64,000 nt of DNA from Marinimicrobium sp. C6131 (lineage in GTDB: Bacteria; Pseudomonadota; Gammaproteobacteria; Pseudomonadales; Cellvibrionaceae). The stretch is taken from NCBI RefSeq assembly GCF_026153455.1, contig NZ_CP110629.1, positions 3,410,001 to 3,474,000 of the forward strand, read 5' to 3'. The position numbers were made by a program, and so were the translations under genes. The notes under the pieces were generated by a model. The model was not told the DNA's origin and did no database searches. It saw only the letters and a program-made list of their open reading frames with translations. Below, one piece after another: positions 7,673 through 16,109 of the stretch (the stretch's first letter is position 1; the number at the start of each line of letters is the position of its first letter).

Positions 7673-9250
7673 ATGACCCTCCGAGCAACGGACGACGATA
7701 CCTGGCGAGAAAAATACCTGGATGCTCTGGACGCGCACGACGCGCTTGAGCGGCAGGCCGACGAGCAATACCAACGGCTGCGTCGGGCCCTGGTGCAACT
7801 GAGCATAGTCGCCGATGGACAGGACCGTCAGTTGGATGAGCTGCTGGATGAGTTGCGCAAAACCTTGCGTGGAGATCAGGCACTGGAACGGCTGCCGGCG
7901 CTGACTGATCAGCTCGACGAGAGCGTCAGAAGTTTTGAGCACCGACGTGAATCGGCCGATACCGAAGTGCTGGAAGCGTTGACGGCGCTGGTCAAGCAGT
8001 TGCAATCCCTGGGGCCACCCCGCGAACTCAAGCGCGAACTGAATCATTACCTCAACCGGTTGCCCATGCGCAGCCAGAAATTTTCGCTTTTCCCGGCGCT
8101 GCTCCAGCAGCTTGCACAACTCCAGCAGCAGGCGCTGACCCTGACGCGTGAGGCCAGGCCCGGTCTGTTGGGCAGACTGCGCGGAGAGCGCGCCGTTGAG
8201 CCGGGCTCTGCAGAGTCCCTGGGTGATGAAATCAATCAGGTGCTCGAAAGCCTGATGAATGCCGTGAACACCGAATACATGGGATCTGAAACCCTCGAGG
8301 GCATGATGGTGCGCCTCAAGCAGGGCATCCCCCTGAACCAGTTGCCGGGGTTTCTCGAGGAGGTTCGGGACCTGATCATGCATTCCTGGCTGGCGGCCAA
8401 TCGTGTGTTTGCCGGTTACCTGAACTCGGTCAACCGGGAACTGGCGGAAATCGCATCCCTGATCAATGGGGCGGCCGACCACCAGGCCTGCCAGCGCGAG
8501 GCGGGCCGCAGTCTGTCCGAGCAGGTGGCCGAGCGCTGCGAGTCCCTGGCGGGGAGTGTCGAATCGGCGCGTGACCTGTCGGAATTGAAAAACCAGGTCG
8601 CCTCCCAGTTGGGGCAGATCCGCGAGAGTCTCAGCCAGTACCAGCGGGCTGAAGCCGCCTCGGAACCACTCACCGACCAACTGGCCCAGCTTGCTTCCCG
8701 GGTCAAGCAGATGGAGGATGAGGCCGAGGAAAATCGCGAGAGCCTCCGTCGCCATCAACACAAGGCGCTGCATGATCCCCTGACGCAGTTACCCAACCGC
8801 GAGGCGTATGACGAGCGTCTGGCCCACGAGGTCAAACGCTGGGAGCGCTATGGTCACCCGCTGACCCTGGCCGTCTGCGATGTCGACCATTTCAAGCGTA
8901 TCAACGATCAGTTCGGCCACCAGGCGGGAGACCGGGTACTCAAAGTGATCAGTAAAGCCATTCGTCGGCGATTGCGGGAGGTCGACTTCTTTGGTCGCTA
9001 CGGCGGCGAGGAATTTGTCATTCTCATGCCCGAAACCCGTGCCCAGGATGCGCTTCAGGTTCTGGATGATGTGCGTGCGGCGCTGGCGGACACGGCTTTC
9101 AATTATCGCAAGGAACCCCTGCAGATCACCATTTCGCTGGGGATTTCCGAATTCAGAGAGGGTGATACCGCCGACCGGGTATTTGGTCGGGCGGACCAGG
9201 CCCTCTACGCGGCCAAGGCCGCAGGTCGCAATCAATGCCAAATCGGCTAG
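7673..9250 (+). CDS. GGDEF diguanylate cyclase with long helical N-terminus (DgcH-like)
   Basis: 525 residues. Residues 1-360 have no membrane span or recognised sensor and are strongly helical, rich in Leu, Gln, Glu and Arg, with coiled-coil segments (about 85-150 and 290-360). The C-terminal GGDEF domain (about 365-525) has an intact RYGGEEF active site near residue 443, so it should make c-di-GMP. I saw no RxxD inhibitory site just before GGEEF. Pseudomonas has a GGDEF gene (PA5487, dgcH) just beyond dsbA in the same neighbourhood, so this is probably its counterpart. Confidence 0.88.
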   Translation: MTLRATDDDTWREKYLDALDAHDALERQADEQYQRLRRALVQLSIVADGQDRQLDELLDELRKTLRGDQALERLPALTDQLDESVRSFEHRRESADTEVLEALTALVKQLQSLGPPRELKRELNHYLNRLPMRSQKFSLFPALLQQLAQLQQQALTLTREARPGLLGRLRGERAVEPGSAESLGDEINQVLESLMNAVNTEYMGSETLEGMMVRLKQGIPLNQLPGFLEEVRDLIMHSWLAANRVFAGYLNSVNRELAEIASLINGAADHQACQREAGRSLSEQVAERCESLAGSVESARDLSELKNQVASQLGQIRESLSQYQRAEAASEPLTDQLAQLASRVKQMEDEAEENRESLRRHQHKALHDPLTQLPNREAYDERLAHEVKRWERYGHPLTLAVCDVDHFKRINDQFGHQAGDRVLKVISKAIRRRLREVDFFGRYGGEEFVILMPETRAQDALQVLDDVRAALADTAFNYRKEPLQITISLGISEFREGDTADRVFGRADQALYAAKAAGRNQCQIG

Positions 9251-9311
9251 AATGAAGGATTCTGTGCCATCCAGTGTTGTTGACTGGCGGCATTTGGCCA
9301 AAGAGGATGTT

Positions 9312-9962
9312 ATGACCCTAATCAAACGGGTGGTGGTGTTGCTGGTGGCCTGGTTGCCCGGGGCGGCCATCGCCTCGTCGCTGACCATCACGGTGACCGA
9401 TGCCGGGGGGCAGCCCCTGGGAGATGCCGTGGTGGCGCTGTATGCCGATGAGGGTGCTGGCAGCGGGAGTGTGGCCGCCGCTGAGGCGATCATGGATCAG
9501 CGCGATCGTCAGTTCCTGCCGCACGTGCTGGCGGTGCGCGTTGGTACACTGGTGCGCTTCCCGAACAGTGACAACATCCGCCACCATGTGTATTCCTTTT
9601 CCCCCGCCAAGCGCTTTGAGCTGAGGCTTTACCACGGCACTACCGCCGAACCGGTGCAGTTCGATCAACCGGGCAAGGTAGCACTGGGCTGTAATATCCA
9701 CGACGCCATGCTGGGCTATATCTATGTGGTGGACAGTGATCGGTTTGGGGTCACGGGCGCCGATGGTCAGTGGGCATTCGAAGCCGTGCCGGACGGCACC
9801 CATGAGGTGCGGATTCAGCACCCGCGTCGCGCCAATCCGCTGACCCGTTCCATTACCCTCACCGGAGCGTCCCGGACCGAGACGATTGCACTGGACGATT
9901 TGCAACCCGACCCCCGTCAGCAATCGCCACAAACCGATCTAGAGCGGTTGTTTGACCGCTAG
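9312..9962 (+). CDS. Secreted cupredoxin-like protein (methylamine-utilisation-like)
   Basis: 216 residues from the ATG at 9312 (AAGAGG upstream). Signal peptide MTLIKRVVVLLVAWLPGAAIAS. Residues 22-130 resemble the plastocyanin-like domain annotated as methylamine utilisation protein, with RFPNSDNIRHHVYSFS, then LGCNIHDAMLGYIYV giving a Cys/His/Met copper-site pattern. A carboxypeptidase-regulatory-like beta domain seems to follow (GADGQWAFEAVPDGTHEVRI). It may bind copper in the periplasm. It is first of four closely spaced genes (17 bp to the next). Confidence 0.75.
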   Translation: MTLIKRVVVLLVAWLPGAAIASSLTITVTDAGGQPLGDAVVALYADEGAGSGSVAAAEAIMDQRDRQFLPHVLAVRVGTLVRFPNSDNIRHHVYSFSPAKRFELRLYHGTTAEPVQFDQPGKVALGCNIHDAMLGYIYVVDSDRFGVTGADGQWAFEAVPDGTHEVRIQHPRRANPLTRSITLTGASRTETIALDDLQPDPRQQSPQTDLERLFDR

Positions 9963-9979
9963 GGCCGGGGGCCGATTTC

Positions 9980-12301
9980 ATGCGTACAAGCTATCTCGTC
10001 AAAGTCCTGTCACTGTTGCTCGGCCTGGTACTGCTGGTTGAGCTGTCCTCCTACACCGCCACGCGTCTGGTGGTGCACGATACCGTGACCGACAATGCCC
10101 GCCTCGAACTGCAGCGAGGCGGCGAGGTGTTTGCCGAGCTGATTCAAGCCCGGGCCGAGCAGTTGTCCCTGTCGGCGGAGGTGCTCACCGATGACTTCGG
10201 TTTCAAGGAAGCGGTGGCGGTGGCCGATGCCCCCACTCTGGTGTCCGCTCTGGAAAACCATGCCGCCCGAATCAATGCCGATATTGCTCTGGTGGCCGGT
10301 CAGCAGGGCGAACTGGTGGCCAGTACTCAACCGCTGTCCGATGCCAGTTGGGCGTACCTGCGTCGCTACACCCAAGTGCAGGACAGTCGCACGCCCCATC
10401 GGTCACTGATGATTGATGGTCGCCCCTACCAGTTTGTGGTCTCGGAGGTGCGGGCGCCGCTACCGCTGGGCGTGGCGGGGCTGGGGTTTGAAATCGATAA
10501 CCGCCTCACGGAAACCCTCAAGCGCCTGACTGGCCTGGAGATTTCGTTTGTCAGCCTGGAGAACAACGAGGCCCGCTATCTGAGCGGCACCCTCTCCGGT
10601 TCGCAGCGACAGACGCTGCTGAATTGGTTGAGCGAGCGCGCACCAGCGGCGGATACGGTCATCACCACCGAGCAACACATGACGCTCATGTTGCCGGTGG
10701 CGGAGCAGCCCACGCCCCTGGCGGCGGTGCTGCAGGTACCTCTGGAGCAGGTCATGGCGCCCTTTGCCCGGCTCAACGGCCAACTGCTCTGGATTGCCAT
10801 GGGTTTCTCCATCATTGCCGCGCTACTGGCGGTATTGCTCGCGCGCAGTGTCACCCAGCCGGTGAGCGCATTGGCGAACGTGGCCCGGCGTATCGCCGGA
10901 GGCTATTACGACACGCCGGTGCCGGTGCGCTCCCGGGATGAGTTGGGAGAACTGGCCCAGGGCTTCACCCGGATGCAGAGCGCAATCGCTGAGCGCGAAC
11001 AACAGATTCTGTATCAGGCCCAGCACGACCAGCTCACGGGCCTGATCAATCGCAACCAGCTGTTTCCGGAGCTGGAGTCCGCGATTGAAAAAGCCACCTG
11101 GTCCGAGCAGCATTTCGCCCTGATGGTGCTGGATATCGACAACTTCACCCGGGTGAACGATGCCCTGAGCCCGGAAATGGGCGACCGGGTACTGGCCGAA
11201 GTCGGGCGGCGCCTGCTCGCCCAGGCCGGCCCGGACGACCGGGTGGCACGCCTGGGCAGCGATGAATTCGCGTTGATGCTCTGGCAGGTCGGTGAGGAGG
11301 ATATTCAGGCTCGGGCAAAAGCGATACTCGACGGGTTTGAGGAGGACATTCAACTGGAAGACCTGCGCCTGGGGGTCGACATCAATCTCGGTGCGGTGCT
11401 GTATCCGGGCGATGGTGATCAGCCTGAAGTGCTGCTGCGTCGGGCCAACCTGGCTCTCAATCAGGGACGTCTGGAGCAACACCGCATCACGCTTTATGAG
11501 CGCGGCTGGGACGAAACGCATCTGCGTCGGTTGGCGCTGTTCGGTGAGTTCCGTCAGGCACTGGAAGACTCGCAACTGGACGTCTACTACCAGCCCAAAC
11601 TCTGGCTGGACGACAGCGGGACTCTTGGCGCCGAAGCGCTGGTTCGCTGGCGGCACCCGGAGATGGGCATGATCAACCCGGAAGAGTTTGTCGCGGTGGC
11701 CGAAAGCACCGGACAGATAGGCCTGCTCACCCGTTGGGTATTGCGCCGGGCCATCACCCAGGCCGCTGGCTGGGCGGTGCCGGCGCACCTGTCGGTCAAC
11801 CTGTCGGCACTGGATCTGCTCGATGACGAGCTGCCCGATTTTGTGCATAGTCTTCTGAGCGAGACTGAACTGCCCCCGGAGCGCCTGTGCCTGGAGATCA
11901 CCGAGAGCGCCATCATGCGCGAGGCCGACAAGAGCCTGCACAATCTGGAGCGGTTGCGGGCACAGGGCATCAGCCTGTCGATTGATGACTTCGGCACCGG
12001 CTACTCCTCCCTGTCTCAGCTGAAAAAGCTGCCGGTCTCGGAGCTGAAAATCGACAAATCGTTTATTCTCAACCTGGATCAGAGTGAGGACGATCAGTTG
12101 ATCGTCCGGTCCACCATCGACCTCGGTCACACTCTGGGCCTGACCATTACCGCCGAAGGGGTGGAGAACCAGGCGATCGAAACCCGACTGGTGGCACTGG
12201 GTTGCGACCGGGTTCAGGGTTTTTACTACAGCAAACCGCTGCCGCACCGGGACTTCCTCGACTGGTTGTCCGGCGCCGAGCGACTGGAGGTCAACGCGTG
12301 A
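9980..12301 (+). CDS. Membrane GGDEF-EAL c-di-GMP protein with HAMP
   Basis: 773 residues. A transmembrane helix (about 8-27), a periplasmic sensor region of about 235 residues, a second helix (about 264-287) and a HAMP linker lead to a GGDEF domain whose signature reads GSDEF (about residue 425) and an EAL domain with EALVRW (about 551) and DDFGTGYSS (about 668), plus downstream KIDKSF and EGVE motifs. The EAL half looks catalytically complete, so phosphodiesterase activity is likely. The GSDEF site may be weak or only bind GTP. It shares GTGA with the next gene's start. Confidence 0.9.
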   Translation: MRTSYLVKVLSLLLGLVLLVELSSYTATRLVVHDTVTDNARLELQRGGEVFAELIQARAEQLSLSAEVLTDDFGFKEAVAVADAPTLVSALENHAARINADIALVAGQQGELVASTQPLSDASWAYLRRYTQVQDSRTPHRSLMIDGRPYQFVVSEVRAPLPLGVAGLGFEIDNRLTETLKRLTGLEISFVSLENNEARYLSGTLSGSQRQTLLNWLSERAPAADTVITTEQHMTLMLPVAEQPTPLAAVLQVPLEQVMAPFARLNGQLLWIAMGFSIIAALLAVLLARSVTQPVSALANVARRIAGGYYDTPVPVRSRDELGELAQGFTRMQSAIAEREQQILYQAQHDQLTGLINRNQLFPELESAIEKATWSEQHFALMVLDIDNFTRVNDALSPEMGDRVLAEVGRRLLAQAGPDDRVARLGSDEFALMLWQVGEEDIQARAKAILDGFEEDIQLEDLRLGVDINLGAVLYPGDGDQPEVLLRRANLALNQGRLEQHRITLYERGWDETHLRRLALFGEFRQALEDSQLDVYYQPKLWLDDSGTLGAEALVRWRHPEMGMINPEEFVAVAESTGQIGLLTRWVLRRAITQAAGWAVPAHLSVNLSALDLLDDELPDFVHSLLSETELPPERLCLEITESAIMREADKSLHNLERLRAQGISLSIDDFGTGYSSLSQLKKLPVSELKIDKSFILNLDQSEDDQLIVRSTIDLGHTLGLTITAEGVENQAIETRLVALGCDRVQGFYYSKPLPHRDFLDWLSGAERLEVNA

Positions 12302-13158
12302 GATTCCGCTATTGTGCACTGCTGCTGATGGCCCTGTGCGGTACCGCCGGAGCGGACAGCCAACGCAGTCAACTGCTGGCCACCGGTGGCGCCACCACTC
12401 TGGAAGGGGCCGCCGGCGGCGGGATTGTACCCATGGCGGTGCTCTCCGGCTACGGTACCCGGGAAGAACAGGGTGGCACGGTAACGGCAAGTCACGTCAG
12501 CACCGGCGAGTATTCGTTGTCGGTGCTCGGAGCGAGCTGGAGCTGGCGCAACCGGGTCGAGCTGTCCCTGGCCGAGCAGCGTCTGAGCCATCAGGCCCTG
12601 TCGGACCGCCTGGGGGTGGAACCCGCCAGCATTAGCCAGCGGGTGTTCGGCGCCAAGGTTCGCTTGCTGGGAGACCTGATTTATACGCCTTGGCCTCAGG
12701 TGAGCCTCGGCGTCCAACACAAAAAGAACCGGGACTTCTTTGTACCCTCGGCCGCGGGGGCCCGGAATGATTCGGGCACCGACGTATACCTTAGTGCGAC
12801 CAAGCTGGTGCTCGGCGGCCTGGCCGGGCGCAACCTGCTGTTCAATGCCACCGCCCGGCACAGCAAAGCCAACCAGTTGGGGCTGGTGGGCTTTGGCGGC
12901 GACCGCAACAACGACGCCGAGTGGCTGGCCGAGGCCTCCGCCGGGCTCTTTATCAACCGCCATTGGCTGGTGGGGGCCGAGTACCGGCAGAAGCCCGACA
13001 ACCTGTCTTTTATCCGCGAAGATGACTGGCAGACCGCCTTTGTCGGCTGGTTTCCCAATAAACAGATCTCGGTGGTGGGCGCCTACGTCGACCTGGGTGA
13101 AGTGGCCAGCTTTCCCGACCAGACCGGCTGGTATCTGTCCGTTCAGGGGAGTTTCTGA
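12298..13158 (+). CDS. DUF3034-like outer-membrane barrel protein
   Basis: 286 residues from a GTG (12298) overlapping the previous stop, with GGAGG 7 nt upstream. That start gives a clean signal peptide ending near AGAD. The rest has alternating beta-strand patterns (ASWSWRNRVELSLAEQ, RNLLFNATARHSK, WLVGAEYRQKP) and ends with a Phe in LSVQGSF, typical of outer-membrane barrels. It resembles DUF3034 proteins as I remember them; the function is unknown. It is coupled to its neighbours by overlapping start and stop codons. Confidence 0.65.
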   Translation: MRFRYCALLLMALCGTAGADSQRSQLLATGGATTLEGAAGGGIVPMAVLSGYGTREEQGGTVTASHVSTGEYSLSVLGASWSWRNRVELSLAEQRLSHQALSDRLGVEPASISQRVFGAKVRLLGDLIYTPWPQVSLGVQHKKNRDFFVPSAAGARNDSGTDVYLSATKLVLGGLAGRNLLFNATARHSKANQLGLVGFGGDRNNDAEWLAEASAGLFINRHWLVGAEYRQKPDNLSFIREDDWQTAFVGWFPNKQISVVGAYVDLGEVASFPDQTGWYLSVQGSF

Positions 13159-13586
13159 TGCGACTGTCTTTATTGGCGCTGGTACTTTTCCTGAGCGCCT
13201 GTACTTCCACCTCTACCACAACCGGCGGCGACCGCACCCTCTATCAGGCCCTCGGTGGTGCCGAAGGAGTGGACGCCATTGTCTATGACCTGATCGTGCG
13301 CATCGCCGACGACGAGCGGGTGGTGCATCGCTTTAAAAACGTTGACATTAACCGTTTCAAAAGCGGGCTGGAAACCTATATCTGCAGCGTCTCCGATGGC
13401 CCCTGTGACTACACCGGTGATTCCATGCGGGTGGTCCACGCCGGCCATCAGTACACCGACACCGAGTTCAATACCATCGTAGAGCTGCTGATCGAGGCCA
13501 TGGAAGCGCAGGGGGTGGCGACGCCGACCCAGAACCGCCTGTTGGCCCGGCTGGCCCAGGACTACGAAGACGTGGTCTATCACTGA
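13158..13586 (+). CDS. Group 1 truncated haemoglobin as a lipoprotein
   Basis: 142 residues. A lipobox FLSAC (Cys15) predicts lipid anchoring in the envelope. The rest is a group 1 truncated globin: TLYQALGGAEGVDAIV at the start, a VDINRFKSGLETYICSVSDGPC segment, then MRVVHAGHQYTD holding the likely proximal histidine. Two cysteines (about 76 and 82) could form a disulfide outside the cytoplasm. It may bind O2 or NO. ATG overlaps the previous TGA, so it is coupled to the barrel gene and the GGDEF-EAL gene. Confidence 0.85.
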   Translation: MRLSLLALVLFLSACTSTSTTTGGDRTLYQALGGAEGVDAIVYDLIVRIADDERVVHRFKNVDINRFKSGLETYICSVSDGPCDYTGDSMRVVHAGHQYTDTEFNTIVELLIEAMEAQGVATPTQNRLLARLAQDYEDVVYH

Positions 13587-13618
13587 CGGCGGCCGAATTG
13601 GCGATTGCGCTCCGACCA

Positions 13619-13643
13619 GAAAGTGTTATAACGTAACATTTTC
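13619..13643. promoter_or_regulatory. Zur box upstream of the COG0523 gene
   Basis: TGTTA-TAACG-TAACA flanked by GAAAG and TTTTC: a full half-site match to the Zur operator, better than the one at znuA. It is 28 bp before the COG0523 start codon. Confidence 0.85.
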
Positions 13644-13670
13644 GCGAATAAGCAGGAGCGCGTCCACGCC

Positions 13671-14660
13671 ATGACCACCGCCGTGCCCACCAATATCATC
13701 ACCGGCTTCTTGGGGGTGGGTAAAACCACCGCCATTCAGCACCTGTTGCGCCACAAACCGGCCGGGGAAACCTGGGCCGTGCTGGTCAATGAGTTTGGCG
13801 AAGTCGGGATCGATGGCGCCCTGTTGCGCGATGGCGGCGCGCGGGTGCGGGAAGTGCCCGGTGGTTGCATCTGCTGTGTGGCGGGTCTGCCCATGACCGT
13901 GGCGCTCAACCAGTTGCTGGGCCGGGAGCGCCCGGACCGGTTGCTGATCGAACCCACTGGCCTGGGCCATCCGGCCCAGATCATGGCCACGCTCACCGGC
14001 CCCTTTTACCAACAGGTGTTGGACGTGAGGGCTACGGTGACCCTGGTGGACCCGCGTAAGCTGGCCGATAACCGCTACACCGACAACGAACACTTTCAGG
14101 ATCAGATTGCCATCGCCGATGTGCTGATCGCCCACAAACGGGATTTATGTGCGGAGTCTGATTGGACGCGGTGGGAGACACTGGTTGCCGAGGTCGATCC
14201 GCCAAAAGCCCTGGTTGAACGGGTAAGCCAGGGTGCCATTGATCCCGCCTGGTTGAACTGCCCTCGTTCGGAGCGGCCGTTACACCACCCGCACCTTCAC
14301 CAGAACAACCCCCTGAAGGCACCCACCGCGCCCGTGGAAACCCTGGCTTTTCTTCCGGAGGGTGAAGTCATGGCCCGCCGTGCCAATCAGGGGCAGGGGC
14401 ATTTCAGTGTAGGCTGGGTGTTTACCCCGGACTGGGAATTCGACTATGACCGCCTGTTCAGTTGGCTCAATGGCTTGAGCGTGGCGCGGGTCAAAGCGGT
14501 GATGATCACCGACGAGGGTATTTTCAGTTTCAACGGCCAGGATGATGTGGTCAGCGTCAGCGAGCTGGATGAGACCCCGGACAGTCGAATTGAGTTGATT
14601 GATGAAAAACCGATTGATGCGGATGACGTTGAGCGCACGTTGAAATCGCTAGTGGCGTAG
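13671..14660 (+). CDS. COG0523 (CobW/YjiA) GTPase, Zur-controlled zinc metallochaperone candidate
   Basis: 329 residues. G1 GFLGVGKTT (about residues 12-20), the family metal-binding motif CICC in GGCICCV (about 65-68), a DPRKLAD stretch and G4-like AHKRD are visible, then a C-terminal CobW_C domain with GWVFTPDWEFDYDRL. COG0523 proteins bind zinc and are thought to deliver it to key enzymes during starvation. The upstream Zur box supports a zinc rather than cobalt or nitrile-hydratase role; it is close in idea to ZigA/ZNG1. Confidence 0.9.
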   Translation: MTTAVPTNIITGFLGVGKTTAIQHLLRHKPAGETWAVLVNEFGEVGIDGALLRDGGARVREVPGGCICCVAGLPMTVALNQLLGRERPDRLLIEPTGLGHPAQIMATLTGPFYQQVLDVRATVTLVDPRKLADNRYTDNEHFQDQIAIADVLIAHKRDLCAESDWTRWETLVAEVDPPKALVERVSQGAIDPAWLNCPRSERPLHHPHLHQNNPLKAPTAPVETLAFLPEGEVMARRANQGQGHFSVGWVFTPDWEFDYDRLFSWLNGLSVARVKAVMITDEGIFSFNGQDDVVSVSELDETPDSRIELIDEKPIDADDVERTLKSLVA

Positions 14661-14716
14661 GGCGTGGTAAGCCGAAGGCGCACCCGCCGTAACCCAACCG
14701 TTAAGCGTCCACCCAA

Positions 14717-15337
14717 CTACTCGGTGTACTCCACAATCTCCGCCGCATCCATCGAATACACCGACAGCGCCATATCGTTTTCGGTGCGCTCCAGCTTCAG
14801 GGTCCCGGACACCCAGAAAGGCGTGTACAGTGTATCGAGCTGGAAACCGGCCGGGTACCGCACGAAAATGATCTGGTTGGGCGGTGGTGGCGGCACATGA
14901 ATGCAGGCACCGTAATACGGCACCAGAAAGAACTCGCGGATGTTCATCTCGTCGTCGAACTCCAACGGAACGATAAAGCCTGGCAAGCGGATATCGGTGT
15001 TGTCGAATTCCGGCCGGGTGTTGGTGGACACCAGGGCGTCCTCCCAGGTGCGGCCGTCCTCACCGGCGGTGTCGCCCATGGCCTGGGCGATGGCATTTTC
15101 GACATCGCCGGCCAGATCCCGGTCCTGGGGGCGAAGCGACTGGTTTGCGGGGTCTTCCGCCAGCTCCTCATCGCTCAGGTCGCCGTGATCGACGGTGGGC
15201 ATGGACTCGAGCAGGCGCAGATCCTCCTCCGGCATCAGGTCGGTCCACTCGATGGTTTTCGGGGAATCCGCGAACGAATTGAGAGTCCATAGGACTCCGA
15301 ATATCAATGCCGCGCTTTGGTACCGGGGACGACGCAT
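14717..15337 (-). CDS. DUF3299 exported protein, zinc-linked
   Basis: 206 residues with a signal peptide ending near NSFADS. The mid and C-terminal part carries the DUF3299 pattern: FDNTDIRLPGFIVPLEF, REFFLVPYYGACIHVPPPPPNQIIFV and LDTLYTPFWVSGTL. The Cys-His-Val-Pro segment could bind metal. In Pseudomonas a DUF3299 gene sits beside a zinc-responsive MacB-like ABC pair (PA4063-PA4066, from memory). Here it is divergent from such a pair, with 33 bp between start codons. I found no Zur box in that gap. Confidence 0.8.
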   Translation of the reverse strand: MRRPRYQSAALIFGVLWTLNSFADSPKTIEWTDLMPEEDLRLLESMPTVDHGDLSDEELAEDPANQSLRPQDRDLAGDVENAIAQAMGDTAGEDGRTWEDALVSTNTRPEFDNTDIRLPGFIVPLEFDDEMNIREFFLVPYYGACIHVPPPPPNQIIFVRYPAGFQLDTLYTPFWVSGTLKLERTENDMALSVYSMDAAEIVEYTE

Positions 15338-15370
15338 CTTCTAACAACTCCAACAACAGCTTTCAGGATT

Positions 15371-16108
15371 ATGGACACTGACCACAAAAACACCCCAATG
15401 ACTCCGGCCATCGCCCTGCGCGATGTGCAATTTGCCTGGCCTGGACAAAACACGCCCGTACTGGATATTCCGGCCTTCAGTCTGGCGCCCGGTGAGCGCC
15501 TGTTTCTGTACGGTCCTTCGGGCGCGGGTAAAACCAGCCTGCTCAACCTGCTGGCGGGCATTGTCCTGCCACAACGGGGCGAGGTGACCCTGCTCGGTCA
15601 GTCGATGGCTGCGCTCAGCGGTCGCCAACGGGACCGGTTCCGGGCCCGACACATCGGGGTGGTGTTTCAACAGTTTAACCTGATTCCCTACCTGAGCGTG
15701 TTGGCCAATGTGTGTCTGGCCGCGCATTTCGCCCAACGGGCCCCGGGTGAAGGCATCGGGGCGACCCCATCGGAAGTCCGGGATCACGCCCGGGAACTGC
15801 TGTGTGCGTTGGGCTTACCCCCGGAGATCGCGGAGCGGCCGGCCAGTACCCTGAGTGTCGGACAACAGCAGCGGGTGGCCGTTGCCCGGGCACTGATTAC
15901 CCGTCCGGAGATTCTGCTCGCCGACGAACCCAGCTCGGCCCTGGACAGCGACCACCGGGATGCCTTTATGGAGGTGATGCTCCGTCAGGTGGCCGACACC
16001 GGCTGCACCCTGATATTTGTCAGTCATGATCGCTCCCTGGCGACCGCGTTCGACCACCAGCAGGATCTGCGCGAGCTATCGCGGGTATCCATCGGGGAGG
16101 AGCTTTGA
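15371..16108 (+). CDS. ABC transporter ATPase (LolD/MacB type)
   Basis: 245 residues. Walker A GPSGAGKTS (about 49-57), Q-loop VFQQFNL, signature LSVGQQQR, Walker B LLADEPSS and switch FVSHD are all present. It belongs with ATPases paired with FtsX-type permeases. The ATG at 15371 was chosen by length and alignment, although AGGA lies unusually close to it; 15395 is an alternative. The permease starts one base after the stop. It probably energises a mechanotransmission-type zinc or lipoprotein system rather than classical import. Confidence 0.88.
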   Translation: MDTDHKNTPMTPAIALRDVQFAWPGQNTPVLDIPAFSLAPGERLFLYGPSGAGKTSLLNLLAGIVLPQRGEVTLLGQSMAALSGRQRDRFRARHIGVVFQQFNLIPYLSVLANVCLAAHFAQRAPGEGIGATPSEVRDHARELLCALGLPPEIAERPASTLSVGQQQRVAVARALITRPEILLADEPSSALDSDHRDAFMEVMLRQVADTGCTLIFVSHDRSLATAFDHQQDLRELSRVSIGEEL

Positions 16109-16109
16109 G

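Noticed and set aside
15338..15370. Zur box between the DUF3299 gene and the ABC ATPase
   Set aside because: No TGTTA-N5-TAACA-like sequence in the 33-bp gap; zinc control there rests on context only.
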